Shown here: positions 13,179 to 13,297 of the stretch, piece by piece | How positions within the stretch are numbered: the first letter of the stretch is position 1 | Layout of the letters: each line of letters opens with the position of its first letter | From: Actinomycetota bacterium | GTDB lineage: Bacteria; Actinomycetota; Acidimicrobiia; IMCC26256; PALSA-610 | Reading direction: 5' to 3' | NCBI GenBank assembly: GCA_005779345.1 | Contig: SXJQ01000268.1 | Coordinates: forward strand, 1 to 13,297 | Length of the DNA stretch: 13,297 bases | Notes under the pieces: model-generated | Seen by the model: only the letters and a program-made list of their open reading frames with translations | The model's database searches: none | What the model was told of the DNA's origin: nothing | Position numbers and translations under genes: made by a program

Positions 13179-13184
13179 GAGGAG
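13179..13184 (+). promoter_or_regulatory. Shine-Dalgarno of the peroxiredoxin gene
   Basis: GAGGAG lies five bases before ATG 13190 and supports that start. Confidence 0.75.
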
Positions 13185-13189
13185 AAATC

Positions 13190-13297
13190 ATGGCACTCCG
13201 CCTGGGCGACGAAGCCCCCGACTTCACGGCCGAGACCACCGACGGCACGATCAATTTCCACGAGTTCCTCGGCGATGGCTGGGGTGTGCTGTTCAGC
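13190..13297 (+). CDS. Peroxiredoxin (Prx6/1-Cys-like), 5' part only
   Basis: The first 36 codons of a peroxiredoxin, cut by the window end. MALRLGDEAPDFTAETTDGTI and then FHEFLGDGWGVLFS match the start of the AhpC/TSA thioredoxin fold, most like the Prx6-type enzymes in which this strand leads into a segment with the peroxidatic Cys. Such enzymes reduce hydrogen peroxide and organic hydroperoxides in the cytoplasm. The catalytic Cys and the 1-Cys versus 2-Cys class lie outside the window. The gene has its own leadered promoter and is divergent from DUF3052. Confidence 0.88.
   Translation, partial: MALRLGDEAPDFTAETTDGTINFHEFLGDGWGVLFS

Noticed and set aside
1..13297. tRNA, rRNA, CRISPR array, insertion sequence, riboswitch or phage attachment site
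   Set aside because: I looked for cloverleaf arms, regular spaced repeats, transposase motifs, terminal inverted repeats and long conserved leaders and saw none. All intergenic gaps are under 130 bases.

Overview
The window is high-GC DNA (my estimate, uncounted, is close to 70 percent) with codon use strongly biased to G or C in the third position. The gene families (double-hotdog acyl-CoA thioesterases, a luciferase-like F420-type oxidoreductase, a bacterial cytochrome P450, TetR, DUF3052) and the many apparently leaderless genes suggest an actinobacterium, perhaps an Acidimicrobiia-like lineage. The phylum is inferred with moderate confidence; the class is a guess.

Layout. Positions 42-1685 (+) encode a membrane-anchored GAF-GGDEF diguanylate cyclase that converges on a phosphotransferase-family kinase (1729-2814, -). 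The kinase is divergent from a double-hotdog thioesterase (2906-3781, +). A cytochrome P450 follows (3897-5180, +) with a CRP-like palindrome and a ribosome binding site, then a secreted subtilisin-like protease with a Calx-beta-like tail (5259-6887, +). The protease converges on a CPBP-type intramembrane protein (6940-7734, -), which is divergent from a three-gene operon. That operon (7843-11215, +) encodes a phosphonate monoester hydrolase-like sulfatase-superfamily enzyme, a second double-hotdog thioesterase and a luciferase-like oxidoreductase, joined by two GTGA start/stop overlaps. A TetR regulator (11264-11875, +) follows and shares a palindromic CTAG stop with a convergent SRAP/HMCES-type abasic-site protein (11872-12612, -). 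Upstream of SRAP is a DUF3052 gene (12632-13060, -), divergent from a peroxiredoxin cut by the window end (13190-13297, +).

How the parts may work together. The 7.8-11.9 kb block looks like a catabolic operon with a linked TetR regulator: an ester hydrolase with a formylglycine motif, a CoA-thioester hydrolase and a flavin/F420 oxidoreductase. The substrate cannot be read from sequence. The right end (SRAP, DUF3052, peroxiredoxin) has a DNA-damage and oxidative-stress flavour. The left half is a series of mostly single-gene units.

The most striking structure is in the promoters. Seven or eight gene starts have a TANNNT-like -10 hexamer 6-11 bases before the start codon and no Shine-Dalgarno sequence, which predicts leaderless mRNAs. 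The P450 and the peroxiredoxin instead share the octamer TCTAGGGT followed by a short leader with a strong Shine-Dalgarno. Other points of interest are a strong hairpin just before the second cistron of the operon and several small repeats in divergent promoter regions. I recognised no complete system that I would call previously undescribed.
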